Shown here: positions 24,164 through 31,997 of the stretch, in pieces | Layout: the number at the start of each line of letters is the position of its first letter | Position numbering within the stretch: the stretch's first letter is position 1 | Source of the DNA: Paenibacillus endophyticus | GTDB taxonomy: Bacteria; Bacillota; Bacilli; Paenibacillales; Paenibacillaceae | Direction of reading: 5' to 3' | NCBI RefSeq assembly: GCF_014192395.1 | Contig: NZ_JACHXW010000004.1 | Location: 225,331-289,330 of the forward strand | DNA: 64,000 nucleotides | The notes under the pieces: generated by a model | The model's input: only the letters and a program-made list of their open reading frames with translations | Told to the model about the DNA's origin: nothing | Database searches by the model: none | Translations under genes and position numbers: made by a program

Positions 24164-25420
24164 TCACCGAATGATACGTTTCTCTTTAGCTGCCTTCAGC
24201 CAGCTCGGAAATTCATTCAACAGTTGATCATACAACACCTCGTCAGTAACTGCAGCGATATCGTCCAGATGAAAGAAATTCGCATTATCGACGACACGTC
24301 CCTCCATCGTATCCAGCTGCCTGAGCACTTCAAAATCGGAATGACCAATACCTACAAACTGCCAGAAGATCGGATGTACGGATGCAGCAGTAATCACCTT
24401 TTTGATCGGCTTGACGACTCCTCCATCGTTTATGAAAATAATAAAGACAGGCGTTCCGTCATCCTCCTCGTCCGTATATTTCTTAACAACGTCCTCCATG
24501 ACAGGAGGCTCATTGTTTCGTCCAAATTTATGAATGGCATTGTTGTTCAAAATATTATTCTCGACATATTGTCCGAAATCTTGTTCCGTGACAGACGGCA
24601 ACCGGCTGAAATGCGTGTCATACACCCAAACATCCAAAGCGCCGTTGTCATCGAATTTGCTTGCGACTGCCAATATGCGCTCTACGACCTCCTGTACTGT
24701 GCCGTTTTTGTACAAGGTTTGCATGGATCCCGTAATATCGAGCACGATTCCCACTCTTGCAACCACGTTAGTGAGTTGTTTTTTCTCTAATGTTATTTGT
24801 ACCAGCTTCTTACGCAAGTCAATTGGCGAACGCACAAGCTCCTCTACCGCAGCTGCAGCCTCAGCAGACCCGCTTTCAATTTCGAGACCAAAGTTTGTGC
24901 ACAACGCTTCAAGACCGCCATAGAAACCGCCGCCTATCGCATTGAACTTCCACTCGCCTTGATGTTTATACAACTCGCCAACGACTACTGCTGTTTCCTT
25001 CGTGAATTCATCACCGAATTCATAGCGGAATAGCTCCTCGTTACTGCTTTCATCGATAATTCGCATATATAATCCAGATACATCCTGCATGTATTGGCCT
25101 TGTTCTTCTCCTTCATGAATCGTTACGGTAAAAGCGATTTTGGCTGTTTGCTCATCCGTTCGCTGCAGATTAATCGTGATTGATTCTCGATCATTCGCAT
25201 CGGACATCACGCTATGAGCAGTTGATCCGTTTCGAGCAGCTGGATTTCCATAAAATATGAAATCCTCATCTCGTTCACAGCGACTTCGATCCGATAATAG
25301 GAACGCGGCTGCGTCAATGCTAATCGAGCTGTCCTTTGTTTTCCATCCAAACAATAGCTTTACAGATACCAGCTTGCGTCCCTTTGTTACATCTATTTTC
25401 TGTCCTTTTGACAACAGCAT
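24164..25420 (-). CDS. TerD-domain / VWA-domain protein
   Basis: 418 residues, a fusion. Residues 1-185 are a TerD domain (LLSKGQKIDVTK at the start, SIDAAAFLL, FRYEFGDEFTKETAVVVGELYKH in pieces, and GEWKFNAIG at about 156-164), a calcium-binding fold of tellurite-resistance and stress proteins. Residues 210-400 are a von Willebrand A domain with MIDAS motif DITGSM (228-233), as in TerF/TerY. Such proteins are cytoplasmic and are linked to chemical stress and phage resistance. The ATG at 25420 follows GGAG. Downstream of the NADK-like and SPFH genes on the same strand, with a gap of 156 bases. Confidence 0.9.
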   Translation of the reverse strand: MLLSKGQKIDVTKGRKLVSVKLLFGWKTKDSSISIDAAAFLLSDRSRCERDEDFIFYGNPAARNGSTAHSVMSDANDRESITINLQRTDEQTAKIAFTVTIHEGEEQGQYMQDVSGLYMRIIDESSNEELFRYEFGDEFTKETAVVVGELYKHQGEWKFNAIGGGFYGGLEALCTNFGLEIESGSAEAAAAVEELVRSPIDLRKKLVQITLEKKQLTNVVARVGIVLDITGSMQTLYKNGTVQEVVERILAVASKFDDNGALDVWVYDTHFSRLPSVTEQDFGQYVENNILNNNAIHKFGRNNEPPVMEDVVKKYTDEEDDGTPVFIIFINDGGVVKPIKKVITAASVHPIFWQFVGIGHSDFEVLRQLDTMEGRVVDNANFFHLDDIAAVTDEVLYDQLLNEFPSWLKAAKEKRIIR

Positions 25421-25576
25421 GCATTCATCTCCGTTTCGTAAGCCTATTATATTATCTGGGTGCAGCACGAACTTGCTAGTAACTTTGAGTATAAAGACGT
25501 ACTGTTACCAGTATACCTATAAACTCGCTTACATGTTATGGGAAAATATAAGCTGCCGACAGTCAAAACAATCCGA

Positions 25577-26536
25577 CTAAACGACAAGCTGACCTTTTTT
25601 TGCTGCGATGCCGATAGTTGCCTCTACCCCTGAATGAAAGGCTAGAAAATCGCTTTCGAAGCCATCACTGAAAATGACACCGTCATCTGGCATTTGAGAT
25701 GTAATGCGGAGCGGCTGGCGCTCATTAATCTGGCCGAATACAAGCTCAGCTGCCGTTGTTTTACTCGGGAAGGGCTCTCTTACCGTAAAATACAAATACT
25801 TCGAATCCCATGAAAATGGATTTTCTTCTGATCCCCACTCACCGTCATGCAGCGTCACTTTTTGTTTCGATGCCCCGCTAACAATGCCTGCTGCTCCAGC
25901 AAGGACACTTTTAAACCAGCCCGTTGCTCCTAGCCCAGTTGAAATAATAATCCCGCTGGAGGATTGCTGCTCAATTTGATTGCCAAGCTCGAGTTGATAG
26001 CGAGCCGATACATGCGTCCTTCGTCCGACAAACAAGTCGTTGACGCCGTACAGCATTTGCCCGTCATTCAATTGAGCTTGAGCTAGCGTTACTTCTTTGG
26101 TCTGGCGCCTTTTTTGAAGAACATCGGGCACAATCACTTTTAAATCCTTAACGGTGAAGGGGAGCAGGAGACCATCCCAGCGCATGGGGTCTGGATTAAC
26201 GCCAAGCAGAGGCTGCTCGTTCAAATACTTCATGGTATTGGCGATAAGCCCATCCTGGCCAACGGCAACTACAATGTCATGCTTGCCGAATATAAACTGC
26301 GATACATACTCCCTGTCGATAACCTGTACCCTGCCGTACGTTTTCAACTCCGCCTCCGTCTGGACAACGGCCTCTCGGTAATGTGAATCCTCATTCAAAT
26401 AATCGCTGAAATCGGCACCGAGTCGCTCGATATAGAATTGTGCCTGCTGAATCGTATTATAGCGAACAATTAATTCCTCGAGACGAGTTTTTCTTTTGAT
26501 CAAAATAAACTTCTGGCTGAAGGCGTCCTCGCTCAT
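25577..26536 (-). CDS. NAD kinase-like protein (ATP-NAD kinase/diacylglycerol kinase superfamily)
   Basis: 319 residues. The ATP-NAD kinase landmarks are present in altered form: VAVGQDG (GQDG at 93-96, where NAD kinases have GGDG), LLGVNPDPMRWDG for the LGVNTG-x-x-G-F region, NDLFVGRR for the NE motif, and SSSGIIISTGLGATGW (192-207) for the DG-x-x-xSTPTGSTAY motif. An N-terminal part of about 80 residues is helical. The Gly-to-Gln change and the absence of the TGSTAY Ser/Tyr suggest altered activity or substrate. Its ATG overlaps the SPFH stop (ATGA), so the two are coupled. Confidence 0.8.
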   Translation of the reverse strand: MSEDAFSQKFILIKRKTRLEELIVRYNTIQQAQFYIERLGADFSDYLNEDSHYREAVVQTEAELKTYGRVQVIDREYVSQFIFGKHDIVVAVGQDGLIANTMKYLNEQPLLGVNPDPMRWDGLLLPFTVKDLKVIVPDVLQKRRQTKEVTLAQAQLNDGQMLYGVNDLFVGRRTHVSARYQLELGNQIEQQSSSGIIISTGLGATGWFKSVLAGAAGIVSGASKQKVTLHDGEWGSEENPFSWDSKYLYFTVREPFPSKTTAAELVFGQINERQPLRITSQMPDDGVIFSDGFESDFLAFHSGVEATIGIAAKKGQLVV

Positions 26537-27588
26537 CTCGTTTGTCCTCCTCTATTGCTGGCTGATGAAGTCGCTGTTGGACTGGACATCATGCTTTGCA
26601 AGAGATCCGGAGTAATCGTAAGCTGACCTATCTTCTCTGCTTTTTCCGCAATATCCTGGAACGCAATGGCGATAAGCTTATTTGGATCCATTCCCATATT
26701 CGTCATTGCCTGCAGAACATATGGCTCAATTCCACTCATAGCCTTCATGACAGCTGCAAGCTCATATGCCTTGGCATCTGCTTGCGCGTTTTTATTCGTG
26801 ATGGCAAGCTCGATTAAGCTTCTCTTCTTTTCTTCCAAGGCAGTATCGAAGTATAATTGCTCTTCCTTCATTTCGTTCTGCTTCTGTTTCACGAGACGTT
26901 CTGCATCCAACTGCGTTTCTTTAATTTGTTTTTTCTTCGTTTCGACTGCTATTTCAGTACGAAGCTCGTTTTCCTTCACTTTTCTTTCTTGGTCAATAGA
27001 AGCATTTCTTCGCTCATATAACGCATCATCCGCATCCCGAAGTATTCCCTCCCGAGCCTTAGCTTCGAGCGCCCGCATGGTTTCCTTATTCGGCAGAACC
27101 GCCAAGACTGACAACCCCATGAGCTCTATGCCCAGATTGCCGATTTCTTCACTCCCTTTCACTTGGCTTGTGATGCGCTGAACAAGCTGCTCACTGGATT
27201 GTATCGCTTCCTTGAGCGGCAGCTGCGCTAGCTGCTTCTTAACCTGTACTTTTGCGATATGAATGACTCTCTGGGCTAATTTGCCCGGATCATCCGAGAT
27301 ATACGTTTTTTTCTTCAGATTGTACGTGTAATTCAGAAGCTGTATCGTTTTCTTGTAATCGACAATACGGTAAGTCAATTGGCCTTGCACAGTCACCGTC
27401 TGATAATCATGGGTGATTTCCTCAAACATAAACGGCACATCGATCGAAGAGATGGGAACGACTACGACGGACGTTGTAGGTTCATAGTAATGGAAGGATA
27501 AACCTATTCCTTCCTGTATAACCTTGCCGTTCTTCACCTTAATGACATAATCGCTTGGTTGAAACTTGACGAACCGGAATCCAAACAT
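26533..27588 (-). CDS. SPFH/Band-7 domain protein
   Basis: 351 residues without a clear membrane segment. The SPFH domain (about 10-180) includes TVTVQGQLTYRIVDYKK and the strand IGNLGIELMGLSVLAVLPN; a long charged coiled coil follows (about 180-260, ERRNASIDQERKVKENEL) and a hydrophobic/Thr-Ser tail. SPFH proteins oligomerise into rings or scaffolds at membranes. It begins the operon, has a near-consensus promoter, and is translationally coupled to the NADK-like gene, which implies that the two proteins work together. Confidence 0.88.
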   Translation of the reverse strand: MFGFRFVKFQPSDYVIKVKNGKVIQEGIGLSFHYYEPTTSVVVVPISSIDVPFMFEEITHDYQTVTVQGQLTYRIVDYKKTIQLLNYTYNLKKKTYISDDPGKLAQRVIHIAKVQVKKQLAQLPLKEAIQSSEQLVQRITSQVKGSEEIGNLGIELMGLSVLAVLPNKETMRALEAKAREGILRDADDALYERRNASIDQERKVKENELRTEIAVETKKKQIKETQLDAERLVKQKQNEMKEEQLYFDTALEEKKRSLIELAITNKNAQADAKAYELAAVMKAMSGIEPYVLQAMTNMGMDPNKLIAIAFQDIAEKAEKIGQLTITPDLLQSMMSSPTATSSASNRGGQTR

Positions 27589-27632
27589 AATGAAAACCTC
27601 GCTTTCGCTATTTTATATACTCATAATGACAT

Positions 27633-27683
27633 TATCAAAATAATATCAAATCGCGTCGATATTGTCAAATCGAAAATATCAAA
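27633..27683 (-). promoter_or_regulatory. Promoter of the SPFH operon with iterated TTTGAYA motifs
   Basis: On the minus strand -35 TTGACA (27668-27663), 17-base spacer and -10 TATTAT (27645-27640). Four direct copies of TTTGAYA (plus-strand TRTCAAA at 27633, 27644, 27663 and 27677) span it, the third overlapping the -35. They may be a regulator's binding array. Confidence 0.75.
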
Positions 27684-27835
27684 AAAAAAAAAGTGGCTCC
27701 ATGACCTTGGACCTCCTCCAAACTATCCATTTATTTGCAAAAAGCTCGTTTACAAATTAGTCTTTTTACTATAAAATTCTTTATAACGAACATAAAGTTC
27801 GCAATTGAAGCTTTGGCGGGGGAGGTGGTACTGTC

Positions 27836-28207
27836 ATGTCCAAACTTAAAAAAATCATTAGTCTTACGCTGCTTCTAAGTCTTTGTATATTCCCCGCGAC
27901 TGCGTTCGCTTCATCAGGTAAAGCTACTTCCGATAATAAAAAAGGGTTCTTGTCCAGCATTTTTTCGGTATTTTCGGTCACGAAGAGCAATAACAACAAT
28001 TACAGCAATAACGGTAACAACGGTTATAACGGCAATAACAATCATTCGAATTCCAATTCTTCCAACAATCACAATTCGGATAAGGATTGGGACAAAAAAG
28101 GCTGGTTCGATTGGTTGGACGATGATGATTGGTGGGATGAAATTTGCTGGTGGGACAAGAATAAGGACGATTCCTTTAAAATTTGGGAACGTTATTATTG
28201 CTATTAG
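27836..28207 (+). CDS. Secreted Asn-rich and Asp/Trp-rich protein
   Basis: 123 residues. A signal peptide (1-25, cleavage after about AFA) leads into a low-complexity Asn/Ser/Gly region (NNNNYSNNGNNGYNGN and more, about 51-82) and a C-terminal part dense in Trp and Asp (WFDWLDDDDWWDEICWW). No family is recognised. GGGAGGTGG before the ATG and a strong terminator after the stop support a real gene. A surface or spore-outer-layer role is only a guess. Confidence 0.65.
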   Translation: MSKLKKIISLTLLLSLCIFPATAFASSGKATSDNKKGFLSSIFSVFSVTKSNNNNYSNNGNNGYNGNNNHSNSNSSNNHNSDKDWDKKGWFDWLDDDDWWDEICWWDKNKDDSFKIWERYYCY

Positions 28208-28217
28208 TCCCCAAATA

Positions 28218-28258
28218 AAGAGAACCGTAGGGCAACTAGCCCTACGGTTCTCTTTTCT
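28218..28258 (+). terminator. Terminator after the Asn-rich protein gene
   Basis: A 16-base perfect stem AAGAGAACCGTAGGGC / GCCCTACGGTTCTCTT with loop AACTA, followed by TTCT on the plus strand. Confidence 0.92.
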
Positions 28259-28338
28259 ATTTGCTTCTGGTCCTATTTACTCACATTCTCTTTTATGTTT
28301 TGAATTAATAAAACAAATAGAAGCGGATCAAACCTTTT

Positions 28339-28680
28339 TTACACGGTCTGTTCTTTCCCGAACGTTCCCGGTTTTATTTTCTTGACATCGTACATGGAGA
28401 CGGATGAATGAATAATAAATGAAGGCTTCTCCTCGTCTTTCCTATTTCGGTGACCTGCAAGATGAACCGGGTCCTTTTCCCAATTTTTCCAAGCATCCTC
28501 CGATTCCCAGCGCACCAAAATGACAACTTCTTCTGAGTCTTTTGCTTTGCGATTCACCATAATGTTAATGTCAATTAAGCCTTCCATCCCGTCAATATGG
28601 CTTTTTTGCCCAAAATCGTCGACGATCTGCTGCGAATGCCCTTTTTGCACCTCAATTGTTCTTACTTGTATGAACATCAT
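28339..28680 (-). CDS. Heme-degrading/antibiotic-biosynthesis-type monooxygenase (IsdG/HmoA-like)
   Basis: 113 residues of the ABM ferredoxin-like fold. It shares the IsdG-family frame: MFIQVRTIEVQKGH at the N-terminus and VRWESEDAWKNWEKDPVHLAGH, where the Trp and the His that binds haem iron are in place. The Asn near the N-terminus that IsdG uses appears to be Arg here, so catalysis may differ. AGGAGTGATT precedes the ATG at 28680. A near-perfect Fur box upstream shows iron control, which supports a role in haem iron release. Confidence 0.82.
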   Translation of the reverse strand: MMFIQVRTIEVQKGHSQQIVDDFGQKSHIDGMEGLIDINIMVNRKAKDSEEVVILVRWESEDAWKNWEKDPVHLAGHRNRKDEEKPSFIIHSSVSMYDVKKIKPGTFGKEQTV

Positions 28681-28716
28681 AATCACTCCTATTATCATTC
28701 CTAAATAAAATATAAC

Positions 28717-28735
28717 GATAACGATTATCATTGTC
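28717..28735. promoter_or_regulatory. Fur box
   Basis: GATAACGATTATCATTGTC matches the classic 19-base Fur consensus (GATAATGATTATCATTATC) at 17 positions. It lies 37 bases upstream of the monooxygenase ATG, where it would cover the promoter. Confidence 0.85.
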
Positions 28736-28743
28736 AAATCATT

Positions 28744-29235
28744 CTAGTTTACTCTGTAAGTCTTGCACTGCAGCCTAACCGCAACAACAGCGATCCAATC
28801 ATCGAAAGCACGCATCACACGGCCGGTTCTCTTTTCGTTCTTCAAGCTACGGTAGTCCTTCAACAGAGGGACGAGCCAGCTGCTGAGCGGAGATGCCGCA
28901 TTTCCAATCGAATAACGCACTTGGCACCCTTTGGCATGCGGCTTTAATTCGTAATCGTTGCGGTACCACCAGCCGCCAAATATGGTGAAATGTCCATTCG
29001 CAGAATCTACATCCACATAAGCCACTCGAATTGCAGAAGCTTCCTCTCCTGTATACACGGTATATAATTGCGGTCCTCCTTTGACGTGAAGGGAACCTTC
29101 GCTTCCAGATGCTCCCGATAGAAGCAGCGGCAAATGATTCGCGGTTATGCTTCCGGTAGGCATCGTCGACATATAATGAATGACTTCCTGATAGGGCTTC
29201 TCTATGATGCCCGAATATGTAATGATCTCTTTCAT
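28744..29235 (-). CDS. Hypothetical protein, possibly SRPBCC/START-like
   Basis: 163 residues. The start MKEIITYSGIIEKPYQEVIHYMS and the strand-rich centre (VRYSIGNAASPLSSWLVPLL near the C-terminal helix) are compatible with a helix-grip (SRPBCC) fold, as in small ligand-binding or cyclase-like proteins, but no signature is decisive. GGGGG-type ribosome site precedes the ATG. The gene ends 8 bases before the Fur box of the monooxygenase gene, so the two are probably not one transcript. Confidence 0.5.
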   Translation of the reverse strand: MKEIITYSGIIEKPYQEVIHYMSTMPTGSITANHLPLLLSGASGSEGSLHVKGGPQLYTVYTGEEASAIRVAYVDVDSANGHFTIFGGWWYRNDYELKPHAKGCQVRYSIGNAASPLSSWLVPLLKDYRSLKNEKRTGRVMRAFDDWIAVVAVRLQCKTYRVN

Positions 29236-29352
29236 TGCCTAACCCCCACCCGAATGTATGTCTTTTCATTCTGACAGATCTTAAAGCGCATAAACTCACG
29301 CCTCGGTTGGATTCCTTCTCCGTCTTTAGGCTGAGTTCAGCTGATAACAAAG

Positions 29353-29385
29353 AAAAAACCGCCTGGGTACAAGCCCAAACGGTGA
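29353..29385 (-). terminator. Terminator of the sugar ABC operon
   Basis: On the minus strand ACCG, GGG and their partners CCC, CGGT form an interrupted stem (ACCGTTTGGG... CCCAGGCGGT) followed by TTTTTT. It lies 12 bases after the permease stop. Confidence 0.75.
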
Positions 29386-29395
29386 TGATTGGCAA

Positions 29396-30388
29396 CTAAT
29401 GTTTTCTTTTGTAATACGTAATGCCCAGCGCAAGCGCTAGTACAGAGCCTTTAACAATATCCATCGCGTAATACGGAATCGACAGCATAATTAATCCGTT
29501 GGATAAAATTCCGATTAAAACCGCACCGGCAAATGTACCGAATGCATTCGGTTTGCCCGCGCCGAATACGGAATATCCGATAAATGCAGCAGCCACGGCA
29601 TCCATTAAATAAGGCCCGCCAGCATTTACTTCAGCATTCATGACCCGAGCTCCAAGCACGATCCCGCCTATTGCAGCGAATAATGCGGAGATCATATAGG
29701 CAAACAGCCGGTATCTGCTCACGGCAATCCCAGATAGCTTAGCGGCTTCTTGGTTTCCGCCAATCATATACATATAGCGGCCATGCTTCGTATACGTTAG
29801 GAACAGATGGACCGCTGCGACGATGACCAGCATAATAACAATAATCCACGGCACTTGTCCGAGCTTGCCGAACAGTTTCGGGATTTGCCCGGTTGCGAAA
29901 TCCCCGCTAGGCATAACCATATTTTGCGATATCGTTGCTCCGCGGGTATACGTGAGCGCGACACCTTGGAACACGAACATCGTAGCAAGCGTCATGAGCA
30001 TATCTTGTATTTTGAAGTTAATGACCAGCCATGCGTTGATTACGCCTACGACGAGACAGAACACAATCGTTACCGCAATCCCGAGCCCAAAGCTTTGACC
30101 ATGCCAAACGTACATGGAGATGACAAGTGCATTCGCTAAGGAGGCGACAGAGCCTACAGACAGATCAAATCCGCCAACTGAAAGCGAAACGGTAAGGCCA
30201 ATGGCTATAATGGTTACGATTGAGATCGAGCGCAATATATTAATGATGTTGGTCGTGCTTAAGAAATTATCGGTTACCGTACCAAAAAAGACGACTAGCA
30301 GCAAAATGGTAATAAGCGTTCCATACTTATATAAAAAATCAACGATCTGAACCTTTTTCTTCTCCCGAGTGGAATCGGCAGCCATCAT
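29396..30388 (-). CDS. Sugar ABC transporter permease, RbsC type
   Basis: 330 residues with eight to ten hydrophobic segments of the BPD_transp_2 fold. Conserved family segments include VGGFDLSVGSVASLANALVI and GGNQEAAKLSGI, which is the cytoplasmic coupling region of RbsC/XylH permeases. It imports a pentose or similar sugar together with its neighbours. The ATG overlaps the stop of the ATPase gene (ATGA). Confidence 0.93.
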   Translation of the reverse strand: MMAADSTREKKKVQIVDFLYKYGTLITILLLVVFFGTVTDNFLSTTNIINILRSISIVTIIAIGLTVSLSVGGFDLSVGSVASLANALVISMYVWHGQSFGLGIAVTIVFCLVVGVINAWLVINFKIQDMLMTLATMFVFQGVALTYTRGATISQNMVMPSGDFATGQIPKLFGKLGQVPWIIVIMLVIVAAVHLFLTYTKHGRYMYMIGGNQEAAKLSGIAVSRYRLFAYMISALFAAIGGIVLGARVMNAEVNAGGPYLMDAVAAAFIGYSVFGAGKPNAFGTFAGAVLIGILSNGLIMLSIPYYAMDIVKGSVLALALGITYYKRKH

Positions 30389-31905
30389 GTTAATAAGCCT
30401 CCTGTACTATGTAGCAAAATCTCTTCTTCACTCGTATGCTGTGTCTCCAGTTCTTTTACGACTTGCCCGTCAAACATGACATAGATCCGATCCGTTATGC
30501 CGATCATTTCCGACATCTCGCTCGATGCATAAATGATGCATTTCCCCCTGCCGGCAAGTTCTGCGACAAGCTCATAAATATCGCGCTTTGCGCCTACGTC
30601 CACCCCTTTGGTAGGCTCATCGAATATATATACATCCGCATCGACCAGCAGCCATTTGCCAATCGCTACCTTTTGCTGATTGCCGCCCGATAGATTGCTG
30701 ACTTTAGCATTTGCACTCGGTGTCTTTACGCCTAAGCTTTGTATGATTTCTACTGCGGCTTGTTTCTCTTTTGACTTGCTTAGCCAGGGCCCCCATTTCG
30801 TAAACCGCGATAGGATGGCCGCAGTCAAATTCACGCTTACGGATTCTTCAACGAATATCCCTTCGCGCCTGCGTTCTTCGGGGACTAGTGCGATGCCATT
30901 CTTGACTGCTTGGTACGGTGACCGAATGCGAAGCTCGCGGTTATCGATAAACAATTGTCCGGAAACAATAGGTGCTGCACCGAACAAGGCACGGCAAAGC
31001 TCTGTTTTGCCTGCTCCGACTAAGCCTGCCAACCCGATGATTTCGCCTTTGCATACATGCAGGTTCACTCCGTTTACTTTATCTCCGTCTCGGATGTCTT
31101 TGACTTCGAACCGTTTCTTGCCGATCTCTTTCTTTGCATGAGGGAATTGTCCTTCCATTCTCGCTCCAAGCATGAGCTCAACCACTTTATGCTGGTCGAT
31201 ATTAGCAAGCTCTTCACTTACAACTAGCTTCCCGTCACGCATAATCGTAATATCCTCACAAATTTCATAGAGCTCAGGCAGTCGATGCGAGATGAAAATA
31301 ATGCCAACGCCTTCAACTTTCAATAAACGAATTAGACGAAATAGCTGATCGGTCTCGCTATGGCTTAGCGGAGCTGTAGGCTCGTCCAACACTAGAAATC
31401 GGCATTCCCTAGACACGGAACGTGCAATAAGCACCATTTGCTTTTCGGCAAGCGTTAGCTCCTGTACGAGCTTCTTTGTAGGGACTTTAATGTTCATACG
31501 GTCCAGAATAGCCTGTGCAGAACGATGAAGCTCCTTCCACTGAATCAGGTGCTTCCCTTTCATGTTATGTACTGTTTGCTCCAGCATAATATTCTCGCCA
31601 ACGGATAGATTAGGAATTAATGCCGTATCGACCTCTTGATAGACAACCTGGATTCCATTGTCTTTCGCATCCTTAGGCGTACGAATACGTACTTCCTTGC
31701 CATCAATGGAAATGCTTCCGGTGTAATGGTCATGGGCTCCGGCGAGCACCTTCATCAAAGTAGACTTACCCGCTCCGTTGGCCCCGATCAAAGCATGCGC
31801 CCTGCCGGCAGCTGTACGAAAATCTACATCCGACAATGCTTGCACGCCTGGAAAGGCGATTGATATCCGCTTCATGACCAGCTCGCTTGCCTTTGAGTCT
31901 AACAA
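30385..31905 (-). CDS. Sugar ABC transporter ATP-binding protein, RbsA type (two NBDs)
   Basis: 506 residues with two tandem ATPase domains, the norm for ribose/xylose/galactose-type importers. The first has Walker A GANGAGKST and a full LTLAEKQM signature region; the second has the usual degenerate Walker A (GLVGAGKTEL) and LSGGNQQKVAIGKWL. An ATG at 31950 lies inside a perfect hairpin and upstream of GGGGAGGAAGG, so it cannot be the start; TTG at 31905 (or GTG at 31914) is more likely. Translationally coupled to the permease. Confidence 0.92.
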   Translation of the reverse strand: MLDSKASELVMKRISIAFPGVQALSDVDFRTAAGRAHALIGANGAGKSTLMKVLAGAHDHYTGSISIDGKEVRIRTPKDAKDNGIQVVYQEVDTALIPNLSVGENIMLEQTVHNMKGKHLIQWKELHRSAQAILDRMNIKVPTKKLVQELTLAEKQMVLIARSVSRECRFLVLDEPTAPLSHSETDQLFRLIRLLKVEGVGIIFISHRLPELYEICEDITIMRDGKLVVSEELANIDQHKVVELMLGARMEGQFPHAKKEIGKKRFEVKDIRDGDKVNGVNLHVCKGEIIGLAGLVGAGKTELCRALFGAAPIVSGQLFIDNRELRIRSPYQAVKNGIALVPEERRREGIFVEESVSVNLTAAILSRFTKWGPWLSKSKEKQAAVEIIQSLGVKTPSANAKVSNLSGGNQQKVAIGKWLLVDADVYIFDEPTKGVDVGAKRDIYELVAELAGRGKCIIYASSEMSEMIGITDRIYVMFDGQVVKELETQHTSEEEILLHSTGGLLT

Positions 31906-31936
31906 CAGACCCACCTTCCTCCCCAAACAGGATAGA

Positions 31937-31964
31937 GCGCCCTTATCCATATGGATAAGGGCGC
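31937..31964. other. Stem-loop between binding-protein and ATPase genes
   Basis: A perfect 12-base stem GCGCCCTTATCC / GGATAAGGGCGC with loop ATAT. On the coding (minus) strand no U run follows, so it is probably not a full terminator. Such hairpins between the first and second genes of ABC operons commonly stabilise the binding-protein part of the message and reduce read-through. Confidence 0.75.
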
Positions 31965-31997
31965 CATTTTTATTACTATTATATCATCATTTGTCGA

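Noticed and set aside
27787..27801. CGAAC-ATAAA-GTTCG as a LexA (SOS) box
   Set aside because: The Bacillus-type box needs four bases between CGAAC and GTTCG; here there are five, and the neighbouring gene is not SOS-like.
31906..31950. ATG at 31950 as start of the sugar ABC ATPase
   Set aside because: The codon lies within the perfect 12-base stem and upstream of the GGGGAGGAAGG ribosome site.
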